A stretch of DNA of 64,000 nucleotides from Leifsonia poae (GCF_020009625.1 NZ_JAIHLP010000002.1:1054001-1118000); one strand, 5' to 3'. Shown: positions 16,716-26,374, counted from the stretch's first letter. Notes: generated by a model not told the origin, from the sequence alone. Program-made: numbers and translations.

Positions 16716-17975
16716 CTATTCGTAGTCGGGAACCGGGTCGTATCCGGCCGAGCGCAGCGCCTCGATCACCTGTTGACGGTGCTCGGTTCCGCGCGTCTCG
16801 ACGCTGACGTCGAGCTCCACCTGGCTGAGCTGGAGTCCGTGCCCGTGCCGCGTGTGCAGCACCTCCACCACATTGGCGTTGACGCCGGCGAGGATCTCGG
16901 AGATGCGCGCGAGCTGACCGGGACGGTCCGGGAGCATGATCTTCAGCTTGAGGTAGCGGTCGGAGGCGGCCAGGCCGTGGCTGATCACCCGCTGCATGAG
17001 CAGCGGGTCGATGTTGCCGCCCGAAAGGATGGCGACGGTCGGCCCGGTGGGAGCCACTTTGCCGGAGAGGATCGCCGCGACGGCGACGGCCCCGGCCGGC
17101 TCCACGACGAGCTTCGCACGCTCCAGCAGCACCAGCAGCGCTCGAGCGATGTCGTCTTCGGTCACGGTGACGATCTCGTCCACGGCAGAACGGATGATCT
17201 CGAAGTTGAGGGTGCCGGGCTTGCTCACGGCGATTCCGTCGGCGATTGTCGCCATCGGGGTGATCTCGACGGGCTCGCCCACCTCCAGGGACGGCGGATA
17301 GGCGGCGACATTCGCGGCCTGCACGCCGATCACCCGGATCTCGCGCCCTTCTCTCGCCGCGCGCTGTTTGACGGCGCTGGCGACACCGGAGATGAGACCG
17401 CCGCCGCCGATGGGCACGATGACCGTCGCTGCATCCGGGATCTCGTCGAGGATCTCGAGGCCGAGCGTGCCCTGACCGGTGACCACATCCGGGTGGTCGA
17501 ACGGCGGAATGAGGACGGCGCCGGTCTCGGCGGCGAAATCGGCTGCCGCGCGCATCGTCTCATCGACGATGCCGCCGCTCAGCACGACGTCGGCACCGTA
17601 GTCGCGCGTGGCCTGGAACTTGGGGATGGCCACACCCACCGGCATGAAGATCGTCGCCTTGATGCCGAGCTCGCGTGCGGCGAAGGCGACACCCTGCGCG
17701 TGGTTTCCAGCGGAGGCCGCGACCACGCCGTGCTCGCGCTCCTCAGCGGTGAGACGGGCGAGTCTGTTGTAGGCGCCGCGGATCTTGTAGGAGCCTGTGC
17801 GCTGCAGATTCTCGCACTTGAGGTACACGGGCGCGCCCAGCACCTCCGCCAGATAGCGGGAGCTCTCGACCGGCGTGGGCTGCGCGACGACCGACACGAT
17901 CGCCCGGGCCGCCTCGATCTCGTCGAGGCTCGGGCCGGCGAAAGGTGTGCGCATCGGATCAGTCAGCGTAGCCAC
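16716..17975 (-). CDS. ilvA: threonine ammonia-lyase (threonine deaminase) with ACT domain
   Basis: The 419-residue enzyme has the fold-type II PLP site SYKIRGAYN (Lys64), SAGNHAQGVAFAA and the glycine loop PIGGGGLISG. A C-terminal ACT domain (LKIMLPDRPGQLARISEIL onward) covers roughly residues 330-415. It converts threonine to 2-oxobutanoate and ammonia. The single ACT domain resembles the shorter type (TdcB/YgkP-like) rather than the long biosynthetic IlvA with two ACT-like domains, so the role may be catabolic or biosynthetic. It converges with greA (27 bp between stops). Confidence 0.93.
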   Translation of the reverse strand: MATLTDPMRTPFAGPSLDEIEAARAIVSVVAQPTPVESSRYLAEVLGAPVYLKCENLQRTGSYKIRGAYNRLARLTAEEREHGVVAASAGNHAQGVAFAARELGIKATIFMPVGVAIPKFQATRDYGADVVLSGGIVDETMRAAADFAAETGAVLIPPFDHPDVVTGQGTLGLEILDEIPDAATVIVPIGGGGLISGVASAVKQRAAREGREIRVIGVQAANVAAYPPSLEVGEPVEITPMATIADGIAVSKPGTLNFEIIRSAVDEIVTVTEDDIARALLVLLERAKLVVEPAGAVAVAAILSGKVAPTGPTVAILSGGNIDPLLMQRVISHGLAASDRYLKLKIMLPDRPGQLARISEILAGVNANVVEVLHTRHGHGLQLSQVELDVSVETRGTEHRQQVIEALRSAGYDPVPDYE

Positions 17976-18083
17976 GGGCTCAGCCTACTCGCGCGTGTAT
18001 TCCGCAAACCGAATGCACTCCGGGGGCGAGCGGACGGGAGAAGCGCCGTCACTGCCGTGCCGAATGCGCACAACGGCCGAGCC

Positions 18084-19325
18084 CTACGCACGGGGGCGAC
18101 GAACCTCGCGCGGCACGGTCTGCCAGAGCACAGTGGTCGGCGCGGAGAACACACCGGTGGCCTTCTCGCGCCACACCCCGCTCGAAACGTAATGCACCAT
18201 CACGTTGAGCACCGCCGCGAACGGCACCGCAAAGAGAGCGCCGGGGATGCCGGCCAGCAACGACCCCGCGGCCACCGCGAGCACCACGGCGAGCGGGTGC
18301 ACCTTCACGGCCGTTCCCATGATGAGCGGCTGCAGTACATGCCCCTCCACCTGCTGAACGACGAGCACGACGGCGAGCATGATGATCGCCGCCACCCAGC
18401 CATTGAAGAGCAGAGCGACGAACACGGCGAGAGCGCCGGTGATCACGGCTCCGACGATCGGGATGAACGAACCGAGGAAGACGAGAACGGCGATCGGAAT
18501 CACCAGCGGGAGGCCGAGGAAGAACGCGCCGAGTCCGATGCCAACCGCGTCGATCGACGCGACGAGAATCTGCACCTTCACGAAGTTGCGCAGGGTCTCC
18601 CACCCGGCCTTGCCCGCCCCATCGACCGCCGGCCGGGCGCGCCGCGGGAAGATCCGCACGATCCAGCCCCAGATGCTCCTGCCGTCGATGAGGATGAACA
18701 GGGTGCTGAACAGCGTGAGCAATAGTCCGGTGAACACGTGGCCGAGAGTCGTGCCGAACGAGAGCGCGCCGGTGATGAAGACCTGACCGTCCTGCTGGAT
18801 GGAGGTCCAGAGCTGAGCCAGGCTGTCGGTGATCTGGGCGTCGGTGAGGCCGAGCGGCCCGCTGATGAGCCAGGCCCGGAAGTCGGTGAAGGCCACGACG
18901 GACTGCTTGCTGAGCTCGTCGCTCTGCCGCGCGACCTGCCAGATAGCGAGGAAGAGGAGCCCGCCGACGACGACGATCAGAGCGACCATCGCGGCGACGA
19001 TGGCGAGCCAGCGCGGCCACCGGTGGCGGTGGAGCAGATCGACGAACGGAACGAGCAGGGCCGCGATGAGCACGGCGATCAGGAGCGGGATGATGATGAG
19101 CCGCAGCTGGATGACGAGGTAGACGACGACCGCGATCACGGCGCCGACCACGAGGAGCCGCCACCCCCAGGCACCGGCCAGGCGCATCCCGCGGGGCAGG
19201 GATTCGTCGATCGACTCCAGCGGCGCATCCGACCGACGGCGGCGGTTCACGAACCAGCCACGGGTGGGAGCGCGGTTGTCGTCCGCGGCGGGGGGAACGG
19301 GTGGGGTCGCATCCGTGTCTGCCAT
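18084..19325 (-). CDS. AI-2E family (YdiK/PerM-like) transporter
   Basis: The 413-residue membrane protein has a disordered N-terminus and about eight membrane helices. The family block FLGLPLVIPIAVLVFLGSFI continues with PIVGAVITGALAV, and QQVEGHVLQPLIMG carries the QxxE.HVLQP signature. Named members have been tied to autoinducer-2 export or sodium-proton exchange, so the substrate is open. It is followed by ilvA on the same strand after about 108 bp. It starts at ATG 19325. Confidence 0.9.
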   Translation of the reverse strand: MADTDATPPVPPAADDNRAPTRGWFVNRRRRSDAPLESIDESLPRGMRLAGAWGWRLLVVGAVIAVVVYLVIQLRLIIIPLLIAVLIAALLVPFVDLLHRHRWPRWLAIVAAMVALIVVVGGLLFLAIWQVARQSDELSKQSVVAFTDFRAWLISGPLGLTDAQITDSLAQLWTSIQQDGQVFITGALSFGTTLGHVFTGLLLTLFSTLFILIDGRSIWGWIVRIFPRRARPAVDGAGKAGWETLRNFVKVQILVASIDAVGIGLGAFFLGLPLVIPIAVLVFLGSFIPIVGAVITGALAVFVALLFNGWVAAIIMLAVVLVVQQVEGHVLQPLIMGTAVKVHPLAVVLAVAAGSLLAGIPGALFAVPFAAVLNVMVHYVSSGVWREKATGVFSAPTTVLWQTVPREVRRPRA

Positions 19326-19387
19326 CCGGCCAGTTTAGGGCGCACCACACCGCCGCGCCCGGGCGGGAGCGACGGTGCGGCGAATGC

Positions 19388-19987
19388 TCAGGCGGTCGGC
19401 AGCGGGTGGGTCGTGATGATCAGCGGCGGATGCTCGATGCTCGTCGAGTACCATGACCAGCCCGCGCCCGCGGTCTGCTGCACGGAGGCGTAGGTCGGCT
19501 GACCCGGCGGCACGTTCTGCAGCACCACCGACACCGTGACGGTTCCGGTGACGGTCTTCACCCCGGCGCCGGTCACCGTTCCACTGCCGGCGTAGGCGCC
19601 GACGGAGAGCGTGACCGGCCCCGAGGCGGCGAGCGCGAACGAGATCACGTAGTTCCCGATACCGGTGATCCCGTAGGCGCCCGGCTCGAAGTGCACAGAG
19701 ACGCCGGGGCCGCCGGGTGGCGTCTGATGCGCCGTGAACGACGCATACGGCGTTCCCGTCGTGTCGGTCTGCAGGATGTCGGGCGCGATCAGCGTGAGGT
19801 TGGTGCGCCCTTTGCCCACGGTGTGCGTCGGGCTGATGGTGTCGATCGGGAGGAACCACGGGAAGTGGAAGACGTCGTCCACCCGGATCTTGGTGGCGAT
19901 GTCTGTGAGGGACAGGGTCTTGTCGAATGTGGAGAGGTCGATCGTCGCAGTGTTCTCGGCGGCCTCCCCCGAGGCTTCACCTAACAT
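19388..19987 (-). CDS. hypothetical beta-rich protein
   Basis: The 199-residue protein is taken from ATG 19987 (MLGEASGEAAENTATIDLSTF). An upstream in-frame GTG at 20014 would add nine basic residues. It has no signal peptide or membrane helix. Many short beta-strand-like runs rich in Thr, Val and Gly (VTLSVGAYAGSGTVTGAGVKTV) suggest a beta-sandwich. It resembles no family I can name. It lies between the AI-2E permease and an ABC ATPase gene on the same strand. Confidence 0.6.
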   Translation of the reverse strand: MLGEASGEAAENTATIDLSTFDKTLSLTDIATKIRVDDVFHFPWFLPIDTISPTHTVGKGRTNLTLIAPDILQTDTTGTPYASFTAHQTPPGGPGVSVHFEPGAYGITGIGNYVISFALAASGPVTLSVGAYAGSGTVTGAGVKTVTGTVTVSVVLQNVPPGQPTYASVQQTAGAGWSWYSTSIEHPPLIITTHPLPTA

Positions 19988-20028
19988 GAGGATTATTCTA
20001 CTCCGGGTGCGCAACCCCCTCCCGGGCG

Positions 20029-21108
20029 CTACTCGGCGGGCGCCGCCGTGACCGGCGAACCGGTGAGCTCGATGTGCACCAGGCCGCCCGGTTCGGGCGT
20101 CTCCCGGGCTGCGTGCTGAACAGCCAGCTCGGTGCCGTCATCGAGGCGCAACCGGGTGCGACGCAAGGCCCCGAGGAAGCTCGTCGTCAGCACGGTTGCC
20201 GGGATGCCCGTCTCGGCCAGCAGCACGTCCTCCGGCCGCAGATACACCTGCACCGCGCCGTCGGGGATGCCGGAACCCACAAGGGGCACCGGACTCCCGA
20301 ACACCGTCAGCTCCCCGCCGCGCAGCGTTCCGGCGACCTTATTGCTAAGACCGACGAACTCCGCGACGAAGGGCGACGACGGCCGCCGATACAGTTCCTC
20401 GGGGGTGCCGATCTGCTCGATGTCGCCCGAGCGCATCACCGCCACCCGGTCGGCGATGGCGAGCGCCTCTTCCTGATCGTGCGTGACGAAGAACGTGGTG
20501 ATGCCGAGCTCGGTCTGGATGCGCCGGATCTCGTCCCGCAATTGCACCCGCACCTTCGCGTCCAGCGCCGAGAGCGGTTCGTCGAGCAGCAGCACACGCG
20601 GACGGGTGACGAGCGCACGCGCGAGGGCGACACGCTGCTGCTGGCCGCCGCTCAACTGGTGCGCGTACCGTGCGGCGTGGTGATCGAGGCCGACCAGCTC
20701 CAGCGCCTCGAGTGCCCGTCGGCGACGTTCGGCGGCCGGAGTCTTGCGCATCCGGAGCCCGAACTCGACGTTCTGCCCGGCGGTGAGATGCGGGAACAGC
20801 GAATACGACTGGAAGACCATCCCGAGGTCGCGGCGGTTGGTCGGCTCATCGGTCACATCGACACCGTCGATGAGGATGGTGCCGGCGTCGACGCGCTCCA
20901 AGCCGGCGAGGGAGCGCAAGGCCGTCGTCTTGCCACATCCGCTCGGACCGAGCAGCGCGATCAGCTCACCGGGCCGGGCGCTCAGGCTCAGGCGGTTGAG
21001 CCCGACACCGCCGCCGAAGTCGCGCACGACGTCACGGAGCTCGACGGTGGAGCCGAACCCCGCTGGCTCGGAAAGCGTCTGCGTCCGGGCGGAAGAGATC
21101 TGGGTCAT
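20029..21108 (-). CDS. ABC transporter ATPase (PotA/FbpC/ThiQ type)
   Basis: From ATG 21108 the protein is 359 residues: Walker A LLGPSGCGKTTAL, Q-loop VFQSYSLFPHL, signature QLSGGQQQRVALARAL, Walker B RVLLLDEPLSALD and the switch His in FFVTHDQEEAL. A C-terminal TOBE domain follows (LRPEDVLLAETG). It energises the two permeases and the lipoprotein encoded upstream. This ATPase class serves polyamine, ferric iron, thiamine or phosphonate importers. The long upstream extension in the same frame lies over the permease gene and is not coding. Confidence 0.92.
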   Translation of the reverse strand: MTQISSARTQTLSEPAGFGSTVELRDVVRDFGGGVGLNRLSLSARPGELIALLGPSGCGKTTALRSLAGLERVDAGTILIDGVDVTDEPTNRRDLGMVFQSYSLFPHLTAGQNVEFGLRMRKTPAAERRRRALEALELVGLDHHAARYAHQLSGGQQQRVALARALVTRPRVLLLDEPLSALDAKVRVQLRDEIRRIQTELGITTFFVTHDQEEALAIADRVAVMRSGDIEQIGTPEELYRRPSSPFVAEFVGLSNKVAGTLRGGELTVFGSPVPLVGSGIPDGAVQVYLRPEDVLLAETGIPATVLTTSFLGALRRTRLRLDDGTELAVQHAARETPEPGGLVHIELTGSPVTAAPAE

Positions 21109-21113
21109 GGGGG

Positions 21114-21932
21114 TCAGCCTTTCGCTGGGCGTCGCCGCCCGGCCGCCACCAGGCGGTCGACGATGAAGAGGAGAAGGAAAGCGAACACCAGCGCGAGCAG
21201 CGCGAAGATGACCGCCACGAACGGGTCGGACTGCGACACCAGCAGCAGCGAGGTCTGCAGGTTCACGCGACTCAGCAGCGACGCGATGGTGAACTCGCCG
21301 AGAACGACGGCCACCGACAGCACGCTCGCGGCGAGGATGCCGCGGGTCAGGTTCGGCACGAGGATGCGAAGCAGCACGCTCAGCCACCCGGCGCCGAGAG
21401 AACGCCCCGCCTCGCTGAGCGTCACGACATCCACCGCCGCGATGTTGCTCTGGATCGCCCGGTAGGCGTACGGGAGCACGGTGATGCCGTAGGCGAAGGC
21501 GAGCGTCCAGGTGCCCGAACCGAAGATGTCGGTGACCGCGGAATAGGTGGGCGCCAGACCCACCACCAGGACGATGGCCGGGATCATGATCGGCAGCAGG
21601 CAGACCACTTCGAGCAGACGGCGCAGCCTGGCGAACCGCAACTCGACGAGGATCATCGTCGGCAGCAGCACGAGCAGCACGATGAGCACGGTCACCAGCG
21701 CGAGCACTAGGGAGTTGCCGAGCCCCTGGTAGATGCGGTCATACCGGGTGGTGCCGCCGCCGAACACGAGTGCCCAGCGATCGAAGCTGTAGACGCCGGG
21801 CTTGGCGGTGCGCAGCGTGAACTCGAGCATCGAGAACAGCGGGATGAGGAAGAACAGTCCGAAGACCGTCCAGATGATCGTGCGCGCCACCGGTCCAGGG
21901 CCGAGCCTCAGCGCTCGGTCTGGGCGGCTCAC
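21114..21932 (-). CDS. ABC permease 2 of the polyamine/iron/thiamine-type importer
   Basis: This is a 272-residue membrane protein with six helices and the EAA loop DVVTLSEAGRSLGAGWLSVL. I take GTG 21932, which overlaps the first permease's TGA by four bases (GTGA); GTG 21941 is the alternative. It is the PotC-like partner of the permease encoded just upstream, and its stop lies five bases before the ATPase start, so the operon is tightly coupled. Confidence 0.9.
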   Translation of the reverse strand: MSRPDRALRLGPGPVARTIIWTVFGLFFLIPLFSMLEFTLRTAKPGVYSFDRWALVFGGGTTRYDRIYQGLGNSLVLALVTVLIVLLVLLPTMILVELRFARLRRLLEVVCLLPIMIPAIVLVVGLAPTYSAVTDIFGSGTWTLAFAYGITVLPYAYRAIQSNIAAVDVVTLSEAGRSLGAGWLSVLLRILVPNLTRGILAASVLSVAVVLGEFTIASLLSRVNLQTSLLLVSQSDPFVAVIFALLALVFAFLLLFIVDRLVAAGRRRPAKG

Positions 21933-22888
21933 CGCTGCCACCGCGCAGTGCGCGAGACGAGCGCAGAATAGCCGAGCATGACCACGATCATCACCACGAG
22001 CATCCCGAGCGACATCGAGCCGGCCAGGTTCGCCCGCCCGAGCACGGTCTCACTGATGAGCGCCTGGCGGATCTGCAGGGAGACGATGTTGTTCGCCTGC
22101 CCCACGAGCGCGGCCGCAGTGGCGTACGAGGAGAACGCGTTCGCGAACAGCAGCAGCAGGCTGCCGAGGAACGACGGCAGCAGCACCGGGATGCCGACCC
22201 GCCACCAGTAGCCGGCGCGGCTCCCGCCCAGCGTGGCGTTCGCCTCCAGCCACTGCGGCTTCAGCCCTTCCAGGGCCGGGAGGAAGGTGATCACCATGAG
22301 CGGGATCTGAAAGTAGAGGTAGGGCAGGATGAGACCGGGCACAGTGTAGAGCCACACCCCGTTCTCATAGATGTTGAGGTGGAACTGGTTGCGCAGCAGC
22401 ACCGTCACCAGACCCTGCGCCCCGATCGTGGCGATGAACGCGAACGCCAGCATCACGCCGCCGAACTGGGCGAGCACGCTGCTCGCCGAGTCGACCAGCG
22501 AACGGGCGACACCACCGGCGCGCGAGCGGAGCATCGCGAAGCACAGGGCGGCGCCACCGATGGCGCCGACGACGGCGGTGACCGCGGAGAGGAAGAACGC
22601 TCCGACGAACGACCCGAAGATGGCCGGCTCGGCCAGCCCGGTGATGTTCGCCCAGGTGAAGCGGCCGTTCTCGTCGAAGAACCCGCTGCCCACAGCGATG
22701 ACGGTGGGGATCGCCAGGAACACGACGACATAGAAGGCGAACGGCGTCAGGCCGAGCCCCGCGGAGAGGCCGCGACGCCGGCGGCGAGGGGCGGTCGTCG
22801 CGACCGACGGCGAATGCCGCCGGGGAAGCTCCCCGGCGGCTCCGCTGTCGATCGCCGGCGCCGCAGCGTCAGCAACAGAGTTGGTCAC
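21929..22888 (-). CDS. ABC permease 1 of the polyamine/iron/thiamine-type importer
   Basis: The 319-residue protein starts at GTG 22888, which shares one base with the stop of the binding-protein gene (TAGTG). After about 45 residues rich in Ala and Arg it has six or more helices and the EAA-like loop EGLKPQWLEANATLGGSRAGYW. It forms the PotB-like half of the channel. The substrate cannot be set from the permeases. Confidence 0.9.
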   Translation of the reverse strand: MTNSVADAAAPAIDSGAAGELPRRHSPSVATTAPRRRRRGLSAGLGLTPFAFYVVVFLAIPTVIAVGSGFFDENGRFTWANITGLAEPAIFGSFVGAFFLSAVTAVVGAIGGAALCFAMLRSRAGGVARSLVDSASSVLAQFGGVMLAFAFIATIGAQGLVTVLLRNQFHLNIYENGVWLYTVPGLILPYLYFQIPLMVITFLPALEGLKPQWLEANATLGGSRAGYWWRVGIPVLLPSFLGSLLLLFANAFSSYATAAALVGQANNIVSLQIRQALISETVLGRANLAGSMSLGMLVVMIVVMLGYSALVSRTARWQR

Positions 22889-24033
22889 TAGCCGACCGCG
22901 TTGGCCCACTTGGCGTTGAGCAGGGTTCCGGCGTCGGTCGCCTGCTTGTCCGTCATCACCGCGGTCTTGTCGAGCTTTCCCGGGAACTCAGCCGTGTCGA
23001 GCGTTCCGGCCTTCTCCATGGCGTCGACGCGGGCCGGGTAGGCTCCGCCCTTCAGCCAGGCGTTCTGGGCGTCGTCGCTGTAGAGGTACTCCTCCCAGAG
23101 GCGGGCGGCCGCCGGGTGAGGCGCATCCTTGCTGATGGCCTGGTTGTAGTAGCCGACGTAAGACGTGCCCGGGAGCACGACGTACTTCCAGTCGACGCCG
23201 CCGCTCTTGATCGTGTCGCTGGTGGCGTAGCCCTTCTGGTTGAACGACCAGTCGAGCAGCACCGGGGTCTCGCCGGAGGCGATGGTGTTCGGCTTGCCGT
23301 CGGCCGCGTTCCAGTTGCCGGCCGCCTTCAGCTTCGTGAACCAGTCGATGCCGGGGGTGAGGTCGTCGAGCGTTCCGCCGTTCTGCAGATCGGCGTACGC
23401 GACGGCGCCCGCGGCGGCCGCGGCCTGCGTCGGGTTGCCGTTCAGCGCCACGGCGCCCTTGAACTCGGGCTTCAGCAGGTCGGCGAACGTCTTCGGCGGG
23501 GTCTTGATCTTGTTGGCGTCGTAGCCGACCGCCATCACGCCGTAGTAGCCGACCTTCCAGAGGCCGGTGCTCTCCTTCTCGCCGGCCGGGATGTCATCCC
23601 ACCCGGTCGGCTTGTAGGCCGCGAAGTACTGGGTGTTGGCCAGTGCGACCGAACTGCCGATGTCGAAGGTGTCGGGAGCGGTGTCCTGCCCCTTCAGCTT
23701 CTTGGCGGCGTCGATCTCCTCCTGGCTGGACGCGCTGTCCTGGCTGGGGTTGATCGTAATGCCGTACTTCTTGGTGAAGCCGTCGAAGATCTGCTGGTAG
23801 TTCGCCCAGTCGCCCGGAGTGGCAATGATGTTGAGGCTGCCCTCCTTCTTCGCGGCCTTGACGAGGGCGTCCATCGAACCGAAGTCCTTCACGCTCGTTG
23901 CGGTTGCGGCGTCGACGGACGAGCCGTCGGTGGAATCTGCTGCGTTGGCGCCACCGGTGCAGGCGGCGAGCGCCAGGGCGACGACGGTGGCCGCGGCGGC
24001 CAGGCCGGCGACGCGTGCGCGCTTCTTGGTCAA
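22888..24033 (-). CDS. substrate-binding lipoprotein of the polyamine/iron/thiamine-type importer
   Basis: The start is TTG 24033, supported by a strong GGAGGAAC ribosome site two bases upstream. It gives a 381-residue lipoprotein with basic start (L)TKKRARV, hydrophobic core and lipobox LAAC. The body is a family 1 binding protein (DTAPDTFDIGSSVALA, PTGWDDIPAGEKE, WEEYLYSDDAQNAWLKGGAYP). It begins a four-gene operon with two permeases and an ATPase. The end-of-domain motif resembles spermidine and ferric-iron binding proteins. The leader at 24054-24103 can fold and may carry control. Confidence 0.9.
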   Translation of the reverse strand: MTKKRARVAGLAAAATVVALALAACTGGANAADSTDGSSVDAATATSVKDFGSMDALVKAAKKEGSLNIIATPGDWANYQQIFDGFTKKYGITINPSQDSASSQEEIDAAKKLKGQDTAPDTFDIGSSVALANTQYFAAYKPTGWDDIPAGEKESTGLWKVGYYGVMAVGYDANKIKTPPKTFADLLKPEFKGAVALNGNPTQAAAAAGAVAYADLQNGGTLDDLTPGIDWFTKLKAAGNWNAADGKPNTIASGETPVLLDWSFNQKGYATSDTIKSGGVDWKYVVLPGTSYVGYYNQAISKDAPHPAAARLWEEYLYSDDAQNAWLKGGAYPARVDAMEKAGTLDTAEFPGKLDKTAVMTDKQATDAGTLLNAKWANAVG

Positions 24034-24053
24034 GAGTTCCTCCGTAGTGGTTA

Positions 24054-24103
24054 CCCGGATGGTCGCCTCCCGTTCGTCGGGGAGGCTTCGGATTCCCTCC
24101 GGG
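24054..24103 (-). promoter_or_regulatory. possible structured 5' leader of the importer operon
   Basis: On the minus strand a 6 bp outer stem (TCCGGG at 24103-24098 with CCCGGA at 24059-24054, plus-strand letters) encloses a 7 bp inner hairpin (24065-24071 with 24080-24086), about 20 bases before the ribosome site. The asymmetric internal loop looks purposeful, but I cannot assign a riboswitch class. Confidence 0.35.
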
Positions 24104-24210
24104 CCACCGGCCACGATATGGAGCCAGAGCAACCGGCTCGCAAGCCGCAGATGGACGCCGGATGAACGCCCGTCGAACCGCTGTCCGCGGCTGGCACTAG
24201 GGTCGTCAAC

Positions 24211-25422
24211 GTGTTTGAAAAGGTCTCCCCCGCGCTCGCGCGGCGCATCGCGCTCGGCGCCCAGGGTTTCGGTCGGCCGCGCCCGGCCGTGGTCGGAACA
24301 CGCCAGCTGAACGGTCTGATCGACCGGCTCAACCTGCTGCAGATCGACTCGGTCAACGTGTTCGAGCGCAGCCACTACCTGCCGGCGTTCGCCCGGCTCG
24401 GCGCCTACGACAAGACCCTGCTCGACCGGCTCACGGTAGAGGCGAAAGCACCGCACACCGAGTATTGGGCCCACGAAGCCGCTTTCGTTCGCCGCGAAGA
24501 CTGGCCGCTGTTCCGCTGGCGGATGGAGGCGCAGTTGCAGCACTACACCGCCGACGCCGACGCCTGGTTCCCCAGCAACCGCACCACTGTCGACTGGCTG
24601 CGCGCCGAGCTGGCCGCCAACGGGCCGCTCACCGCGGGCGAGATCGAGCACGACGCCAACCACCGCACCGGCCCCTGGTGGGGCTGGTCCGATGTAAAGC
24701 GCGCCCTCGAGTTCCTCTTCATCTTCGGCGAGGTCGCCATCGCCGGGCGCACCCGGTTCCAGCGCCGCTACGCGCTCGTGCACGACGTGCTGCCGGCGAC
24801 CGTGCTCGACACGCGCGTCGAGACCCCGGATGCGGTGCGCGAGCTGATCCGCCGATCCGCGGTCGCCCACGGCATCGGCACGGCCGCCGACCTGGGCGAC
24901 TATTACCGCATCCGGCGCGCACCGGCCCTCGCTGCCATCCGGGAGCTCGAAGACGCCGGCGAGCTGCTGCCGGTGACCGTGGACGGCTGGGAGCGCGGCG
25001 GCCGGCCCGAGGCGGTCTGGCTCCACAAAGATGCACGGCTCCCCCGCCGCATCGACGCCGTCGCCCTGCTTTCCCCCTTCGACCCGGTGGTCTGGTTCCG
25101 CGAGCGCGCGCTGAGGATGTTCGATTTCCACTACCGCATCGAGATCTACACCCCGGCCGAGAAGCGCGTCTTCGGCTACTACACGCTCCCGCTGCTCGTC
25201 GACGACCGCATCGTCGGGCGCGTCGACCTGAAGAGCGACCGGCAGGCGGGAATCCTGCGCGTGCAGTCGGCGTGGAGCGAGCCGGGGGCTCCCGCCGACA
25301 CCATCGAGAGACTGCGTCCACTGCTCCACGAGACCGCCGCCTGGCAGGGCCTCGGCGGTGTCGAGGTCGCCGCCCCGCACCGTGGTGACCTCGCCCCGCA
25401 GCTCGCCGCTGCCCTGCGCTGA
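24211..25422 (+). CDS. YcaQ/AlkX-type winged-helix DNA glycosylase
   Basis: The 403-residue protein has the HTH_42 / YcaQ layout: three winged-helix modules and a C-terminal beta region. Recognisable parts are LLQIDSVNVFERSHYLP (the active-site QxD motif), EYWAHEAAFV, and LLSPFDPVVWFRERALRMFDF near residue 290. Characterised relatives unhook interstrand crosslinks and remove bulky N7-alkylguanines. The start is GTG 24211. It is divergent from the importer operon and converges with htpX. Confidence 0.88.
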   Translation: MFEKVSPALARRIALGAQGFGRPRPAVVGTRQLNGLIDRLNLLQIDSVNVFERSHYLPAFARLGAYDKTLLDRLTVEAKAPHTEYWAHEAAFVRREDWPLFRWRMEAQLQHYTADADAWFPSNRTTVDWLRAELAANGPLTAGEIEHDANHRTGPWWGWSDVKRALEFLFIFGEVAIAGRTRFQRRYALVHDVLPATVLDTRVETPDAVRELIRRSAVAHGIGTAADLGDYYRIRRAPALAAIRELEDAGELLPVTVDGWERGGRPEAVWLHKDARLPRRIDAVALLSPFDPVVWFRERALRMFDFHYRIEIYTPAEKRVFGYYTLPLLVDDRIVGRVDLKSDRQAGILRVQSAWSEPGAPADTIERLRPLLHETAAWQGLGGVEVAAPHRGDLAPQLAAALR

Positions 25423-25459
25423 CCCCCCGAGACAGCTGCCCCGGATGTTCGCGCGCAGG

Positions 25460-26365
25460 CTAGAAGGTGCCGCCCATCTTCTCGAGGCGCTCGACACGCT
25501 CCGGGATGGGCGGATGGGTGCTGAAGAGGCGGCTCATCAGACTGGGCTTCAGGGGGTTGGCTATCCAGAGGTGCGCCATGGAGGAGTTCTGCTTCTGCAT
25601 CGGGCGACCGTAGGCCTCCAGCTTGAGCAACGCGCTGGCCAGTGCATCTGGATGACGGGTCGTCATGGCGCCGGTCGCGTCCGCCAGGTATTCGCGCTGC
25701 CGCGAGACGGCGAGCTGCACCAGCGTCGCCACCAGTGGCGCGATGATCGCGGCGATCAGACCGAACACGATGATGATCGGGTTGCCGCCCCCACCGCCAC
25801 CACCGTTGTTGTTGTTCCGACCGCCGCCCATGCCGCCGAAGAAGGCCATGCGCAGGAAGATGTCGGCGATGAAGCCGATGGCCACGGTGAGGCCGAAGAC
25901 GATCATCGACAACCGGATGTCGTAGTTGCGCACATGCCCGAGTTCATGCGCCATCACGCCCTCCAGCTCGGCGTCGGTCATGATGTCGAGCAGACCGGTG
26001 GTCGCGGCGACCGACGCGTGGTCGGGGTCACGACCGGTGGCGAAGGCGTTGGGCGCCGGATCGTTCACGATGTAGACCGCCGGCATCGGCGTTCCGGTGG
26101 TGATCGAGAGGTTCTCGACCACGTTCCAGAGACGAGGATTGTCGGCCTTCTGAATCGGCACCGCACCCGACATGCTGAGCGCCTGACTGCTCGCCAGGTA
26201 GTACTGCACCCAGGCGTAGAGAACAGCTCCCACCAGCACCACGATCAGGATCGTGTAGCTGTGGTAGAGGATGCTCGCCAGCCACGCCAGGCCGCCGATG
26301 ATGATCAGGAACAGCAGGATCGTGAAGACCGTATTGCGTTTGTTCCTGGCGATAGCCCTATACAT
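25460..26365 (-). CDS. htpX: HtpX-type M48 membrane metalloprotease
   Basis: The 301-residue protein has two N-terminal helices (18-58) and the zinc motif HELGH at residues 140-144. The third-ligand region is REYLADATGA. A Gly/Asn-rich loop (GGGRNNNNGGGGGGG) lies between the second helix pair. Family members degrade misfolded membrane proteins. It lies ten bases behind the LemA stop; a LemA-HtpX pair is common in bacteria, which supports a shared role. Confidence 0.93.
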   Translation of the reverse strand: MYRAIARNKRNTVFTILLFLIIIGGLAWLASILYHSYTILIVVLVGAVLYAWVQYYLASSQALSMSGAVPIQKADNPRLWNVVENLSITTGTPMPAVYIVNDPAPNAFATGRDPDHASVAATTGLLDIMTDAELEGVMAHELGHVRNYDIRLSMIVFGLTVAIGFIADIFLRMAFFGGMGGGRNNNNGGGGGGGNPIIIVFGLIAAIIAPLVATLVQLAVSRQREYLADATGAMTTRHPDALASALLKLEAYGRPMQKQNSSMAHLWIANPLKPSLMSRLFSTHPPIPERVERLEKMGGTF

Positions 26366-26374
26366 CGACGCTCG

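Noticed and set aside
24034..25497. Upstream extension of the importer lipoprotein frame
   Set aside because: The extension runs antisense through the YcaQ-type gene. The lipoprotein signal and strong ribosome site fix the start at TTG 24033.
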